64,000 nucleotides of DNA from assembly GCA_035048485.1 (NCBI GenBank), contig CM068587.1:34395001-34459000 (forward strand), in the 5' to 3' direction. Made by a program: the position numbers and the translations under genes. Positions 1 to 20,864 of this stretch are shown here, one piece after another. This DNA comes from Pteria penguin. Lineage: Eukaryota > Mollusca > Bivalvia > Pterioida > Pteriidae. The notes under the pieces were generated by a model that saw only the letters and a list, made by a program, of their open reading frames with translations, ran no database searches and was not told where the DNA came from. Position 1 is the stretch's first letter. Each line of letters begins with the position of its first letter.

Positions 1-116
1 CCATTTATATGACTGAAAAAGTCGTAACGATTTAAAATCAACAAATTTACTCATTAAAATGTTATGTACAGACGACCTGAATGTATCTTGAATATTTTTG
101 TCTCTTGAAGATTTGA

Positions 117-8133
<8,017 letters not shown>

Positions 8134-8240
8134 AGGAAACAAGTGATGTTTATTATTTGGACTTAAATAGCCATCTGATTATTTGTAAAACTTTGAATGT
8201 TGCATATTATATTGCATATTACTTTCACCATTTTTCCATA

Positions 8241-8246
8241 AATAAA
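8241..8246 (+). terminator. PSMC6 polyadenylation signal
   Basis: AATAAA lies 108 bases after the PSMC6 stop codon, inside an AT-rich 3' UTR, with a T-rich stretch just downstream. It is the first canonical hexamer after the stop. The cleavage site itself cannot be placed from sequence. Confidence 0.6.
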
Positions 8247-8883
8247 TAGCTAATGTATTTATAAAGTCTTTTTAGTATTTCACTATTTTTACATGTACAT
8301 TAATAATGAACTACTCATATATAATAACTCAACAAGAATATATCCTAGAGTTTTTAAACTTATACGTAGATAGAGAAAGACTAGTGGTAGACATCTTTAC
8401 CTTTTGAGGTCAAAGGTCTAGGTCACAATAAAATGTTACATTTACAGATTTTAAGATGGGAGGAAAATAAACTTTTGATAAAAATTAAATTGAAATTTGA
8501 AATGAATATTTTGAGAAATAATGCTTCTGTTGCTATAAAAGCCTTTCACCTGGGCAGTGTGCCACTTTATTTTTATGTATTTTTGTTGTCATGCATTTAG
8601 AGTCATCGATCAGATTTTATTCTCAAGTTTTTAACCCATTGGCTATGAAGATATTAAGTTTATTTTAAACTCTGTGTCATTTTCAAGGAGGATTTCAACA
8701 AATGAGTTTGTGATGACTACTGTAATCTGTACTGAAGTTGACAAAGTCATGTGGCCAAAATAGCTTGTGAACTGCTGACGTCTTGTAGCACACTTTTGAT
8801 TTTTTGATGAATAGGTCAAGGTCAAGTCAAAATTAAAATGTGCGATTAAATATGATACCAGAGGTATATGATTCATTGGCATA

Positions 8884-9823
8884 TTTCATACATGTAGTTG
8901 TCTCTGCACACAAACTGCATTCAAGGTGACTGCCTGGTTATGTACTTGTTGAATGTGATAAATGCAATTGTCTAAAGTGAAATTGATGAACAATATAGCT
9001 CCAAATAGTTTTACCCACATTGAAAGAAATTGGATTACAGCTTCATTTCCTACTGATTAAAAAACTAAATAGTCATTTGGAAGAAACCATCACTAAGGAC
9101 TCCACCATTCCACCATTCTATCTCCCACATTTAAAATTTAAGTAGGGAATATACAGAAGAGCATTGCAGGCTAATGTGGAGTGTGGAGGTTCATAATTAA
9201 GAATAAGTAGGGTCCTGAGTCATGACCCAAGAAAATATTTTACTTCATTGTAGTAATTTGTGACCTTTAGTCATTTGACCCCAAAATCAATATTGCACAC
9301 CTTGACTTGTACTCTGTGGGTAAAATCTCATTAGATGAAACTGGGCTCACCAGTTTCATACATGTAGTTGTCTCTGCACACAAACTGCATTCAAGGTGAC
9401 TGCCTGGTTATGTACTTGTTGAATGTGATAAATGCAATTGTCTAAAGTGAAATTGATGAACAATATAGCTCCAAATAGTTTTACCCACATTGAAAGAAAT
9501 TGGATTACAGCTTCATTTCCTACTGATTAAAAAACTAAATAGTCATTTGGAAGAAACCATCACTAAGGACTCCACCATTCCACCATTCTATCTCCCACAT
9601 TTAAAATTTAAGTAGGGAATATACAGAAGAGCATTGCAGGCTAATGTGGAGTGTGGAGGTTCATAATTAAGAATAAGTAGGGTCCTGAGTCATGACCCAA
9701 GAAAATATTTTACTTCATTGTAGTAATTTGTGACCTTTAGTCATTTGACCCCCAAATCAATATTGCACACCTTGACTTGTACTCTGTGGGTAAAATCTCA
9801 TTAGATGAAACTGGGCTCACCAG
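8884..9823. repeat. 470-bp tandem duplication
   Basis: Bases 8884-9353 are repeated at 9354-9823 with a fixed offset of 470. By eye I see about one difference, in the CCCC/AAAA stretch near 9281 versus 9751. There is no ORF in it. It lies 3' of PSMC6. Such near identity means either a very recent duplication or an assembly artefact in which two haplotype copies were joined. Confidence 0.95.
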
Positions 9824-10030
9824 TGTCCTGTCTTTTGGGTAAGACAGCAAAGACCGAGGTCCTGTGTAACGGTAGGCGTGGCACGTAAAACATTCCTTCA
9901 TTGCTTCGGATGGGTCTGCTGCAAAGCTCTAAATTTCTATGCAATGCATCAGGCAGATGCCGTCGCTATATACGTGAAATAATCGTGAAGTAAAACGTAA
10001 AACAATATTCATTCAACCAATCAATCATTA
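9823..10030 (+). mobile_element. SINE family B 3' part
   Basis: It starts GTGTCCTGTCTTTTGGGTAA, then has AGACCGAGGTCCTGTGTAAC, GGTAGGCGTGGCACG, TTCGGATGGGTCTGCTGCAA, GCATCAGGCAGATGCCGTC and a final CAACCAATCAATCA. It begins exactly where the 470-bp tandem copy ends. The tRNA-like head is absent, so the duplication boundary probably cut through the element. Confidence 0.75.
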
Positions 10031-10670
10031 GATGAAAAGGAGAGAAGTTATGGTTTTGAAAAAAATATTAAATCTTTGCTTATTTGTAACCTTAGTATTT
10101 TTTTTTACCCAAAGTCAATAGGTCAAATTATTGATTCATGAAGAGTTAGGTTTAAAACTCATATTTTATGATTATAGATGAAAGGGAAATTTAGTTGTCT
10201 GGAAACCATTTTTTATAGTTTATGGGTCTCTTTGGGTAAATTGTCATGATTATTGATGAAAAGCAGTTGCGTATGATTCAGAAACTGTTTCAAATCTTCA
10301 ATAACTTATAACCTTGACTTGATCTTATGACCACAAAATCAAATTTCTTTGCTCATATGAAATTAGTAGGTAAAATGAGAAGGGTATTTAGTTATAATCC
10401 ATACTCTACTTTGGAAGAACAAGCTGTTCTTAATACATGTAGTTTTATATTAACCATTCATTCTCAATTTCAGACATGTATAATTTTATTGATTCTGTCT
10501 GCAGGAGTGAGTGAGTGACCGTTCAGGTGGACGGACGTGTTCTCGAGTAGCTCAGGTGTTTGCATTGAATCAAGGAAATATTGCTTTGTTTTGCGAAATC
10601 CCTATAAGGAGTTGTTAATTTTGTCTATTCTAGTGGAGTACCGTTGCCTGACTGTCGTATAGAGTAGAAA

Positions 10671-11653
10671 TGGGTAAAAAAGCAAGAAAAGGAAGAATAC
10701 GTCTTCCACGGACGAAAGTGCGAACGAGTCCATGTCAGTGAGTAGATTTTTAAACGATACGCATTCTATACTGTATGGTAAATCAGCAGACACTGGTGCA
10801 AACGTTACATCTACTCCTAGATTAGATTCGATCCCCATATCTGATCCCTCGGAATCAGCACTCCAGGATGCCCATGCCTGGGCCAGAAACCTTGTTCATA
10901 AATTCAATGCTTTACAAGTATCTTTTGATGTAAAACTGTGTGAAGTAACAAGAAAGCTCGAGAGGCTGGAGGCGTTAGACAATAAAGTGAATTTGTTAGA
11001 TGTCAAAATTTCTAAATTTGAAAAGGATGTGAACCGGGTGCAGTCAGAGGTGGCGGAGAGTGTTGCGAGAACTAAGAACATTGTCGAAGCGGTTTGTGAC
11101 AAAACAGATAGTGTTGAATTTGAGTTGAAAAATATGTCTGATAGAATCTATAATCTTGAAGAATAGAACAAGGCGCTGAAGTTAGACATTATTGATGTGA
11201 AGGCCAGGTCCATGCGGGACAACCTGCTTTTCTCTGGGATCGCGGAGACGCCCGGTGAAACCCCTGACGTCACAGAGAACGTACTGAGGAAATTTCTAAC
11301 CGATCAACTTCATATGGCGTCCGAGTAAGTGAGCAGTATGAAGTTCGACCGGGTACACCGCTTGAATGGGCCTATTTCGCCCAGTAATTATAGCCAAATT
11401 TGGTGATTACAAGCAACGTCAGGATGTCTGGTACCGATCCAAGGAGCTGCGGGGCACTCGATATTGTATCAACGAGCACTTCCCAGCTGAAATCAATGAC
11501 CAACATCAGGAGCTGATCCAGGTTATGAAGGAAGAGCGCAGGAAAGGAAATTCAACAAGACTCGTATATAACAAGCTGTATATCAACAATGTGTTGTATA
11601 CGCCGAGCCGACGAGCACCTGTTGCGCAGTCACGCACCCAGGATAGGGCATAG
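10671..11653 (+). pseudogene. LINE ORF1 relic (coiled-coil nucleic-acid-binding protein)
   Basis: The likely start MGKKARKG at 10671 runs out of frame after a few codons. The frame resumes at about 10690 and is open to a TAG at 11164-11166, with heptad-like hydrophobic spacing through about 10930-11160 (coiled coil). The region after the stop reads KARSMRDNLLFSGI, then another stop near 11324. It changes frame near 11375 to RPVIIAKFGDYKQRQDVW and GTRYCINEHFPAEI, a pattern seen in the RNA-binding part of L1-type ORF1 proteins. So there are at least two stops and two frameshifts. Confidence 0.8.
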
Positions 11654-11689
11654 GACAGTGTTGAGGGCACACAACTTAACTCTTACCTT

Positions 11690-14600
11690 CGGGTAGCATC
11701 GTGGAATGTAAATAGGGGAATTGTTCATAAACTAAATGACCCTGATTTCTGTAATACTCTAGTGAGCTTTGATATAATTTTTCTTTCAGAATGTTGGCAA
11801 ACTAATGAAAATCTAGATCTTAATATTGTATTGTCTGAATTTTCTTATCTGTCGTTTCCCTGTCTAAAAGCTAAGGTAGGCGGTCTCATAATCTTGTATA
11901 GGCACTCTTTAGTTAACTCTGTTAAATTTATTAAATGTGTCGGGGATAGTATCATTTGGTTTCAAATCTTAGATAACAGTACTAGTGGTCAAGATATTTA
12001 TATATGCTTTTCCTATATTCCCCATGAGCACAATGTTTTCTATAATGTTTATGATATTGACCTGTTTGATTGTCTCATGGGTGACATAGCTGAGTTTAAA
12101 GACAAAGGGGTGGTAGTTATTACGGGCGATCTCAATAGCAGTACGCGTATTGGATTGGGAAATGATTATATCGAATTAGACGCATTATATCAATCATCAA
12201 CTCGTTGACCATCTTTCATCTATTTTCTCTTATGTTAATGATGTTGGTGGCGGATTAATGCATTCAGAAGATACCGTTACAAATACTTTCGGTAGAAAGC
12301 TCCTGGACCTTTGCATAACCAGCGGTATGAGAGTATGTAATGGCCGTACGGAAGGTGACAAGAACGGTAGAGTTACGTTTTTAATCACCATGGGTCAAGC
12401 GTTATCGATTATGTTTTAGTTGACAAGGACAACTATAATTTAATTCAGGAAATGCACGTGAACGACTTTAATGAATGGTCGGATCATGCCATTTTAGAAT
12501 TTAAATTGAATATTGGTTGTCCGTCTATGATTAGAACAGGTGGCGAGTGCTTAAATGATAACACTGTAAATGTATGTAAGTGGAACGGTGATATGTTGGA
12601 GAGTATGAAAGCGGATTTGAATGAAAAGGTGTCTAATTTACAAGGTGTTATTGATGATATGCAATCTTCTAATTTGCGTATTGATCAAGGTGTAAATATA
12701 TTTGCTGACGTTTTGAATGATGTTTTTAGTAAATATTGTATGAAAACTATAGTGTCTCATAAGAAGATCAAAGCATCGGACAAACCTTGGTTTGATTCCA
12801 GGTGTAAATCTTTGTACCATGATTATAGATGTGCGTTACGTATTTTCAACTCAAACAGATCTGATTTTAATCGTGATAATCTTGTGACTTGTAAGAGGGT
12901 GTATAAACATTACTGTATCAAGAGGCAGTATTTACGACATGAGGGTAATAGATTGAGCTACATTAGAAAGCACAATCCAACGGTTTTATAGAATCTTTCA
13001 GAAAAATAAAACAGTACACAGTGCATTGTCAATTAATGATTTTTACATGCATTTTAAAGAAATTTGTAACGTTGATCAGGATGAGTATAGTGATGTCAAT
13101 GATGATCACGATGTTTCTATTTATGATGAATTGAATATACCTATATGTGAAAACGAAATATCATATGTTATAAAGCGCTTGAAAGCTGGAAAAGCTACAG
13201 GCATTGATCATCTTCTGAATGAATACTTTATTAAATTTTGTGACATCTTGTCTCCAATGTTTTGTAAACTTTTAAACTGTATATTTGACAATGGTGTTTT
13301 TCCATCTAGCTGGTCGGAAGGTATAATTTTACCTCTTCACAAAAAAAGGTGATACCAGTAATACAAATAATTATAGAGGGATCACCATTATTAGTAACTT
13401 GGCAAAGATTTTTACATCTGTCCTTAATAATAGATTATCGAAGTGGTTTTCTGATAATAATATAATTACTGATGCCCAGTTCGGTTTCAAACCCGGGTTC
13501 GGTACAACTGACGCCATATTCGCTTTACAGTCTTTAGTCTCTATGTTTTTGAGTTCTAAGAAGAAATTGTATTGCTGTTTTGTGGATTATCGCAAAGCTT
13601 TCGACTCTGTAAATAGATACAAGTTATTTTATAGGCTTGCTAGTAGTGGTGTCACCGGGAAGCTATTTACTATCATTAAACAGTTATATGCTGGGGTATA
13701 AGCTTGTGATCGTTACAACAGCAACCTTTCAGAAATGTTCTCTTGTACAAACGGTTTGATGCAGGGCGAGCCCTTGTCTTCATTTTTATTTTCTTTGCAC
13801 ATAAACGATCTTGAAATGTGTTTAATACGTAATTCCTGTGAGCCAGTTTATTTGCAGGATATTGCTATGTTCTTACTCATGTATGCTGACAATACTGTTT
13901 TGTTATCTGAAAGTCGTAATGGTCTGCAACATATTCTTTATCAATTGAGCTGTTATTGTACCGAATGGGACATTTCTGTAAATACAGAAAAAAACAAAAT
14001 TGTTGTTTTCAGAAATAATGGAAAGTTGGTTAAGGACGATAACTGGTTTTTTAACGGTTCGAAAATTGAAGTTGTCTCCTCTTTTAACTATTTAGGTGTC
14101 ACATTGAATTTTAATGGTAAATTCCATAAAACTCAAAGTATACTTGCCATGCAAGGTAAAAGAAATGTATGTTTGGTGTTTTAAAAACATGTAATGATTA
14201 TTCTTTCAATGTTGAATCGAAACTCAAAGTTTTCGATACATATGTTTCATATGTTCTAAACTATGGCTGTGAAATATGGGGTCTTCATCAGGGAGAAGAT
14301 ATTGAAACAGTGCACTTGTATTTTTGTAAAAGAATTTTAAAGGTTAAACGCAGTACCCCTAACTTCATGGTTTATACTGAACTTGGTAGACTTCCATTAA
14401 AGATTTTACGTAGTGTTAGAGTAATTAAGTATTGGTTAAATAGACATAGAAAATATATACATATATATTTTAATTTTGTGCACCAGATGCGCATTTCGAC
14501 AACTTATGTCTCTTCAGTGATGCTCGTGGCCGAATGGTTGGAATTCTCATATTATATAAATATTTGAAGAGCAGTATTGAAACCAAAATGACCGAAAAAG

Positions 14601-15440
14601 TGACCCAAAGAATCAATCTAAGGACAGAGCTTTGCATGAGGGAGATACTCGTTAGTGTTAGAGTGATTTACATAATTTCACGACGGCAAATTTGAAGTAT
14701 ATATTTCAAGTCAGTACAAAAGCACTGGAAACTAGACTTATGATGCCCTCGGGGACTATCAGTCCACCAGCAGTGACACCGGCCTAGTGGTTATAATAGA
14801 TATAGAAAATATATACATATACATTTTAATTTTGTGCACCAGATGCGCATTTCGGCAACTTATGTCTCTTAGCTCTTGAAAACAAGTAATTGTATATTGC
14901 GCTCACTTTTGGACGAAATGTTTTTAAATATGCATGAAAACAGCTGGTTATTTAATGTAAAAAAATATCTTATGTACAGTTGGTTTTGGTGAAGTTTGGA
15001 ACGATCAAGGTGTTATAAATGAGAATGCATTCCTGTTTATTTTCAAACAGCGACTGACTGATATTTTTCTCCAGGAGAGAAACGTATTTTTTGAAACTTC
15101 TTCTAAATGTTTCATGTACAGATACCTTACCAACTCGTTTACGCTTCAATATTATCTTCATAAATCTCTTCCAGATGATTTAGTTGTGCTTCTGTCTAAA
15201 TTTAGATTATCTTCACATTCACTTTGTATCGAACAAGGTAGATATAACAGGGTAGATAGAAATGATCGTGTCTGTCCTTTTTGCTTAGACACGGTCGAGG
15301 ACGAGTATCACTTTATTCTTATTTGTCCTGCGTACTCTGATATCCGAAGGGTATATATTAAACTATATTACTGGATTCGACCCTCAATGTTCAAACTTGT
15401 ACGTCTTTTCTCGATTGAAAACAAAAAAACAGTTATGTAA
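11690..15440 (+). pseudogene. LINE ORF2 relic (endonuclease / reverse transcriptase)
   Basis: The endonuclease part shows VASWNVNRG (about 11695), LSECWQ (11786), VVITGDLNSS (12112) and, after a frame change, WSDHAILEF (12476) with the catalytic His. The reverse transcriptase part shows LKAGKATGID (13180), NYRGIT (13365), DAQFGFKPGFGTTDA, FVDYRKAFDSVN (motif A, 13580), LMQGEPLSSFLFSL (motif B, 13756) and MYADNTVLLS (motif C). Motif C has YADN instead of YADD, a loss of a catalytic aspartate. Near 15270 a CPFC...EDEYHFILICPAY Cys/His motif ends the protein. Frameshifts lie near 12200, 12390, 12990, 13350, 13710 and 14170. Confidence 0.9.
14440..14873 (+). mobile_element. Repeat with about 75-bp direct terminal copies, nested in the LINE
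   Basis: It interrupts LINE ORF2. Bases 14445-14515 (GAAAATATATACATATA, then TTGTGCACCAGATGCGCATT and AACTTATGTCTCTT) are repeated at 14805-14873 with a few substitutions. Between them lie TCAGTGATGCTCGTGGCCGA, TTGAAACCAAAATGACCGA and GATGCCCTCGGGGACTATCA. An inverted copy of the left half is at 56040-56290. There is no ORF. It resembles an abundant bivalve repeat whose class I cannot name. Confidence 0.75.
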
Positions 15441-15834
15441 CTTTGGGAGATTTCTGAAACAGGCTTCTCAAATAAGAGATCTGAGAGTGTGATTTACCTA
15501 TTGTTGTTCTCTATTATGTGTTTACTATTTAGTTTCGATCCCCTAGGTTAAGTAAAGTTTGTATATACATGTTTATATATATTCATTTATATGTATGGTT
15601 AGTTCATTGTCTATCCTCTTCAATTTAATTATCTCTAATTTACTGTGTAACAGTTAACTGCTAATCTTCATCTGTCTGAGCGTTCACTCTGTATGTCTTT
15701 TGTGAATTTTGTACTTCTTGTATGCATATAAACCATATGGTTCTTTGCAAATAAACTATACTATACTATTTAGGAAGTGATTGGGAATGCATGTATATAA
15801 GGTCGGTTTTGAGATCAATCTGAAAACAGTATGA

Positions 15835-15835
<1 letters not shown>

Positions 15836-15922
<87 letters not shown>
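15836..15922. repeat. (TA)n microsatellite
   Basis: About 85 bases of uninterrupted AT/TA dinucleotide lie just beyond the 3' end of the LINE. The length is probably variable between alleles and hard to assemble. Confidence 0.97.
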
Positions 15923-16498
15923 TAGCATAAATATTGTTGAACTCGATTAGATTTACATCACACATGTATGGTGTATCCGTGGAGACATATACTGAAAACT
16001 TCTACCCTAGAAATTAATCTGACCTACATTTAGGTCAAGTCTTAATTCTGATTCTGGTGGAAGCAAATAACGAATCCGCCTCTGTTTGTCATGAAAGTTC
16101 ACCATTTAGGTGAAATAAGAATCAATAAGCTTACACTCATTCATATAACGGACAAAGATCATATTGTAAAAACACATACATTTACATATGTTACAATACT
16201 TTATAGTCAAAAATTGCCGTCCACCGTTTGATAAAATACTTATTACTAGCCCAGGGTGGTGTCTACATCCTTCTGTTGCGTGAGAATGTCATATGAAATT
16301 GAAAAAAAAATTCAAAATACATGTACATGTATATAAATGTATAAATGATTGTTGACATTCCTTTTCCCGAGATAACTTTTAAAAGAAGATTTAAATTAAG
16401 AAAGAAAATGAAAGGGTCAACTGAAGAGCAGTAAAATAAAAGAACAAGAAGAAGCGAAAACTATACATGCACGGATATACACACACACGCACACACAC

Positions 16499-16624
<126 letters not shown>

Positions 16625-16771
16625 TATTGCCAAATCACTGAGTTATCCTTCATCTGTAAAATTTTTCATTCGTTTAAGCATATATATCTTACTCCAGGCA
16701 TGAATCTAAACACATATCATTGAGAGTAAAACATTTTTACGACTTGCAAACAGTACCAAGAAAAGTGACTT

Positions 16772-16936
16772 CACTGGCGGATTTAGGGGGGGGGGGGAGG
16801 AGTTCGAGGGGTCCGGGCTCCCCTTTTCGTCACATATTTACAAGTAAACTCCAGATTTTGCACCAAAAATGGCCGAGTAGTTTGGCTAATACACATGTGC
16901 CCCCCCTTTTTTTTCGGAAATCCTGGATCCGCCACT
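16772..16936. mobile_element. Short GGCGGATCC-ended element
   Basis: The ends CACTGGCGGAT and GGATCCGCCACTT are inverted, with a G run just inside the left end and a C run near the right. Partial relatives occur at 18843-18885 (ACTGGCGGATCC, G run, C run) and 21524-21565 (C run, then ATATCCGCCCA). It is a small non-autonomous repeat with no ORF. Confidence 0.7.
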
Positions 16937-17587
16937 TGATTTTCGGGGTATTATGAAAATGTCCGAATCTTCTTCCCCTTGCATTAACATGTATTTTCAT
17001 GTAGAATGAAATAACAACTAATACGGTCTACTACGCTTTCAACATCTGTTGAGATCATTTTCAAGTGATCAATGAATATAGTCAGTAAAAGCTAACACGT
17101 ACCGGGACACGGTCTCATGACACCTAATTAAATTCAAATTTAGAATAAAACATAATGCCCTAGTTAAAAATTATTAATTACATACTTTGTAACACATGTT
17201 TATTAGGAAAAAGACAAACAGATAGTTTCCTATCCCTATAATCGTGGGAAACAACGAAAGGTCAAAATGTATGTAGTGTGTGTAACATGCTCAGCCATCT
17301 GTTCTAGAACTGGAGGGAGTACAATTCATCACTTTAAAATAAAATCGACGTTCATAGTGTATGTAACGGTTTGTTTGCATCGCAGTTTTATTGCTTAATT
17401 TGCATAATGAGTCCAATGACACGATTTGTGACCCATTGCTGTCACACTGAAACCAGGACGATTGGAATCAAAGTTTTAAAAAGTCACCAACTTTCGGCGA
17501 AAAATGGATAGATGTTTCAGAGTCGGGGATATGAAATCCGTTACTGATTTTATATACTAGTAGCACTTTACATCTTCACCGACAGTC

Positions 17588-18183
17588 TTAAAGGGACACT
17601 ATCCCTCAACCACGTTTTATGGCATTAGAATAATAAATTAAGGCAATACGCTATTTTTCTAGGCTTGTTAAAGTTATAGAGTTTCCGTTAAATATAAAAT
17701 TTTAAACTTAAAATCAACAAAGATGCGGTAATTTAAAAGGAATTTATTAGAATTATTTTTCCCGTTTTAACTGTCCTTTTATGGAATTCAAATCCGCCCA
17801 TTTGCACATGCGCAGGTTGATATAAAAAAGGCGCCATGTATTTCGAGGAGTTTTCAATGCAAGGGCCAAGAAAAAGAGGAAGAAAGAAACATTTAACGGA
17901 CTCTGTTGTCAAAACGCTAAACAGCGTTTTCTTACCTCGCTCTCCATCATTGTTTTGGTGCGGTCACGTGATTGACACGTCATGCATATCATTAAAAAGG
18001 CATGGATTACGAGAAAATAAAAGCGATGTATTGACGGCCGTAACTCGATTAATATGTGTATTTTTTTAAAAAAGTTTTTTTCGTATGCTTTCTAATAAAT
18101 ATCTAACTGACCTATATAGAGAGTTCAATACAGTACACATTTTTAAAACCCATATTATATGCCGAGGGACAGTGTCCGTTTAA
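17588..18183. mobile_element. MITE flanked by TTAA, about 590 bp
   Basis: TTAA at 17588-17591 and 18180-18183 flanks inverted ends AGGGACACTATCCCTC and GAGGGACAGTGTCCGT, matching at 14 of 16 positions. A TTAA target duplication is typical of piggyBac-type transposons, so a piggyBac-derived MITE is the likely class. The ORF at 17836-18069 lies wholly inside and matches nothing I know. Confidence 0.75.
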
Positions 18184-18842
18184 ATTATATCCTGAACTAA
18201 GACATCGAACTATCTCGTTTACTTTCCAGCCGAGAGGCTGATTCCCAAATTAAGTTATATTTAGGTAAAGAAAAGGGGATAGGGAATAGTTCATTGTATT
18301 TAATCCGAGAACCACTAGGGTTGGTTGGCACTTTGTTGGCTGAATACACGTTATATAGCGCTATTTGGTAAGGTAAATATCTCTACGTTGTCAAAAATGT
18401 ATAGTAACATTGAATTCTTTGTGGAAGAATTTATTTCCCTTGTTGTGGTTGGGTAAGATAATGTTTTAGCTTGTTCAGAATTTTCTTTTCAATTGACTGT
18501 CCCAAGTCGGTAATGCAATAGAATATTTTAATGATTGTTTAAGTGCTTTAAATTTTGTCTGCACTTCATGTCTGTTGCGACATTTCCAGACAGTTGAGTT
18601 TGATGTCTTTTTCCAATCTCCAAAGCAGAGTTGTTGTTCCTTTACAATCCATACACACCTTGTAAAATCAGTTTTTGCCTCTAGACGGTATGACTTGGCC
18701 TTCAATGAATTTATTAGTTAAATTTAAAGCATTTACCATGTTACACTGAGTTTTAATCGGGCTTCTACATGAAATCTGCCCTGAATTTATATCGCACTAT
18801 ATATATTTTCCCAGCGTACTAATATAATACAGTTTGTCAAAT

Positions 18843-18905
18843 ACACTGGCGGATCCAGAGGGGGGGGGGTCTCGACCCCCCTTTGAGATTCCTATAAATG
18901 ACCTT

Positions 18906-18952
<47 letters not shown>
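18843..18952. repeat. GGCGGATCC fragment followed by (GA)n
   Basis: ACTGGCGGATCC with G and C runs at 18843-18885 is a relative of the element at 16772. An uninterrupted (GA)n run follows at 18909-18952. Confidence 0.8.
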
Positions 18953-18955
<3 letters not shown>

Positions 18956-20864
18956 AATCCACGCATTATAAACAATAGTATAATATTTGTTTTATGCCGT
19001 CACTCAGAGCGCCGGTGCATGCTGTCTACAGCTGCTCGCCGGATAAGGTTTGTCGTTTTAACGGTTTAGAACTGTCAAATTTTATTAATTGCTCTGCGAG
19101 ATGCAATGCAACATAGTAAAACTCCCGATCAATGAGGCAATTTTACACATGGTGAGTGGCCATGTTTTGCAATTATGTAACCGTCAGACGGACATAAAGA
19201 TAATATATGCATATAAAATAATATAAAAGTGAATGAAAATGGTAAGTTTAACTTTTATACCCCTTGATGCTACATATTCAAGGGGGGGGGGGGGATCAAA
19301 TGGTTGTTTTTTATGAGAGCAAACTCGTTGAGTGGACAAAGTTATATTTCTTTTTTCTGTTTTGTAAATGAGAGATTTCTATTCAAACCATGCCTATTCT
19401 TTAATGATATTGATAAAGATCCAATTGCCTTAAAACTTGGAACATGACAACCTCCCTATAAAGCGTGATGCGTCGACAAATGAAAAAATTCGCCAGAATT
19501 TCCTCCAAACTTTATGAACTTTTATGAACAACGCCTCAATTTGTTTATGCATATACAATCTAATTACTTATTTGGGTGTAGAAATGAGATTAAAATTGGT
19601 AAATCTGGACTTAAAATTACAAACAAAGTATTTTCCGAATTTTGAAGGACTAAGACGATAAAGTTAGGAGTAAGAACGGTTAGGTAAATATTTATAGTTT
19701 TTTTTTATTCATAGCACTAAAATGTTACTGCGCCCTCTTCATATGTTGTGTGTGGCTATGACCTTTTCTTTACGGTGTTTCGTCGTATTAAATGTTATGT
19801 ACAGAGGGTAATATTATATAAGCATGTATGTTTTGGACATTCGTGCCGGTGTGGCTAGTTAAACAGGAGACGTTAACTCCCCCAACAGAACCTTTATAAA
19901 ACATTTTAGAGCACGACTCGGTGCTCCAAAGTGATTATGTGCTCGAACTCGAAGTTTATCGAGGTTATAGAATATCTGGAGCATGACAGCGTGCTCCAAT
20001 CTCGAGTATGTTCTCAAAAATTTCAAAATCGGATAGGACCATATTCAGAACCGTGCTTGTATGCACTCACAGGAATCGGGATCGAAAGCGTAAAGATTAT
20101 AACCTCACTCGTACTCAAACTCAAGAGTGAGTAGGGGTTTGGAGTTTGAATACAGGCTTAGAATCGAACACGCGTAAAAGTTTTTTTAGCTCGGGTGCTG
20201 GTCTCACCTCAAAATTTCAGGGACCAATGCATGATCACTGTGGTACATTGTTGTAAGTGCCACAGGTACATGATTTTATTCACTTTCGTATTACGCTTTG
20301 AACATATGCAGTTAAAATGTCAGTAATCTTAAGGTATTGCACATTATAACTTCAGATACTATTGGCCCAAAAGTACATGTACATGTTCTAATAAAGCGAT
20401 GTGTAAAGCTATGTGTGATTAGGATGCCTCCCACATTTTTGGGTTTAACCGTTCTTGCTCCTAGAATATGTGAATTAATGTCAACTAAAAGTAGCATTAT
20501 AGATAATTACATGCATTATACGTACTTTCTTTTTATGTGTTAATGATTGATGAAGTGCATTAAAGTCATTTCTAACATATGAAATATTCAAATAATGTAT
20601 AAGAAATAATACTCAACAATATGTTATGTCACTCAATACCCGACTTGGTAAAAAAGTACAGTTGTCGACGGATCAAGTCTTTTTGAATTTGCTGTATGTA
20701 ATGAGGTAAAGAGTGTTCGAAAGGCCAACTAAATAGCTTTAGAATGAAACCATTTATATGTTATATTGTAACTTAAATACTCGAAAATCTTAATTATTGT
20801 ATAGAAAACTCGGCATTCTCTCATAATTTTTAGCTTAGTAACGGACTGCTCATATAAAAACGAC
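18953..20864. other. Intergenic stretch without recognisable feature
   Basis: I see no supported gene, RNA or repeat family here. A G run is at 19281-19294. Open frames at 19931 and 20337 have no recognisable domain and no splice or codon signature of a gene. Confidence 0.4.

Larger units (their letters stand above)
10500..15775 (+). mobile_element. Degenerate non-LTR (LINE) retrotransposon
   Basis: Remains of two ORFs are present on the + strand: an ORF1 with coiled coil and RNA-binding-type region, then an ORF2 with apurinic-type endonuclease, reverse transcriptase and a C-terminal Cys/His motif. The 3' end is AATAAACTATACTATACTATT at about 15750-15770, a short simple repeat tail. Several frameshifts and stop codons make it inactive. 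A different repeat is inserted at 14440-14873. The 5' limit is a guess. The two-ORF layout fits several LINE clades, and I do not assign one. Confidence 0.92.
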
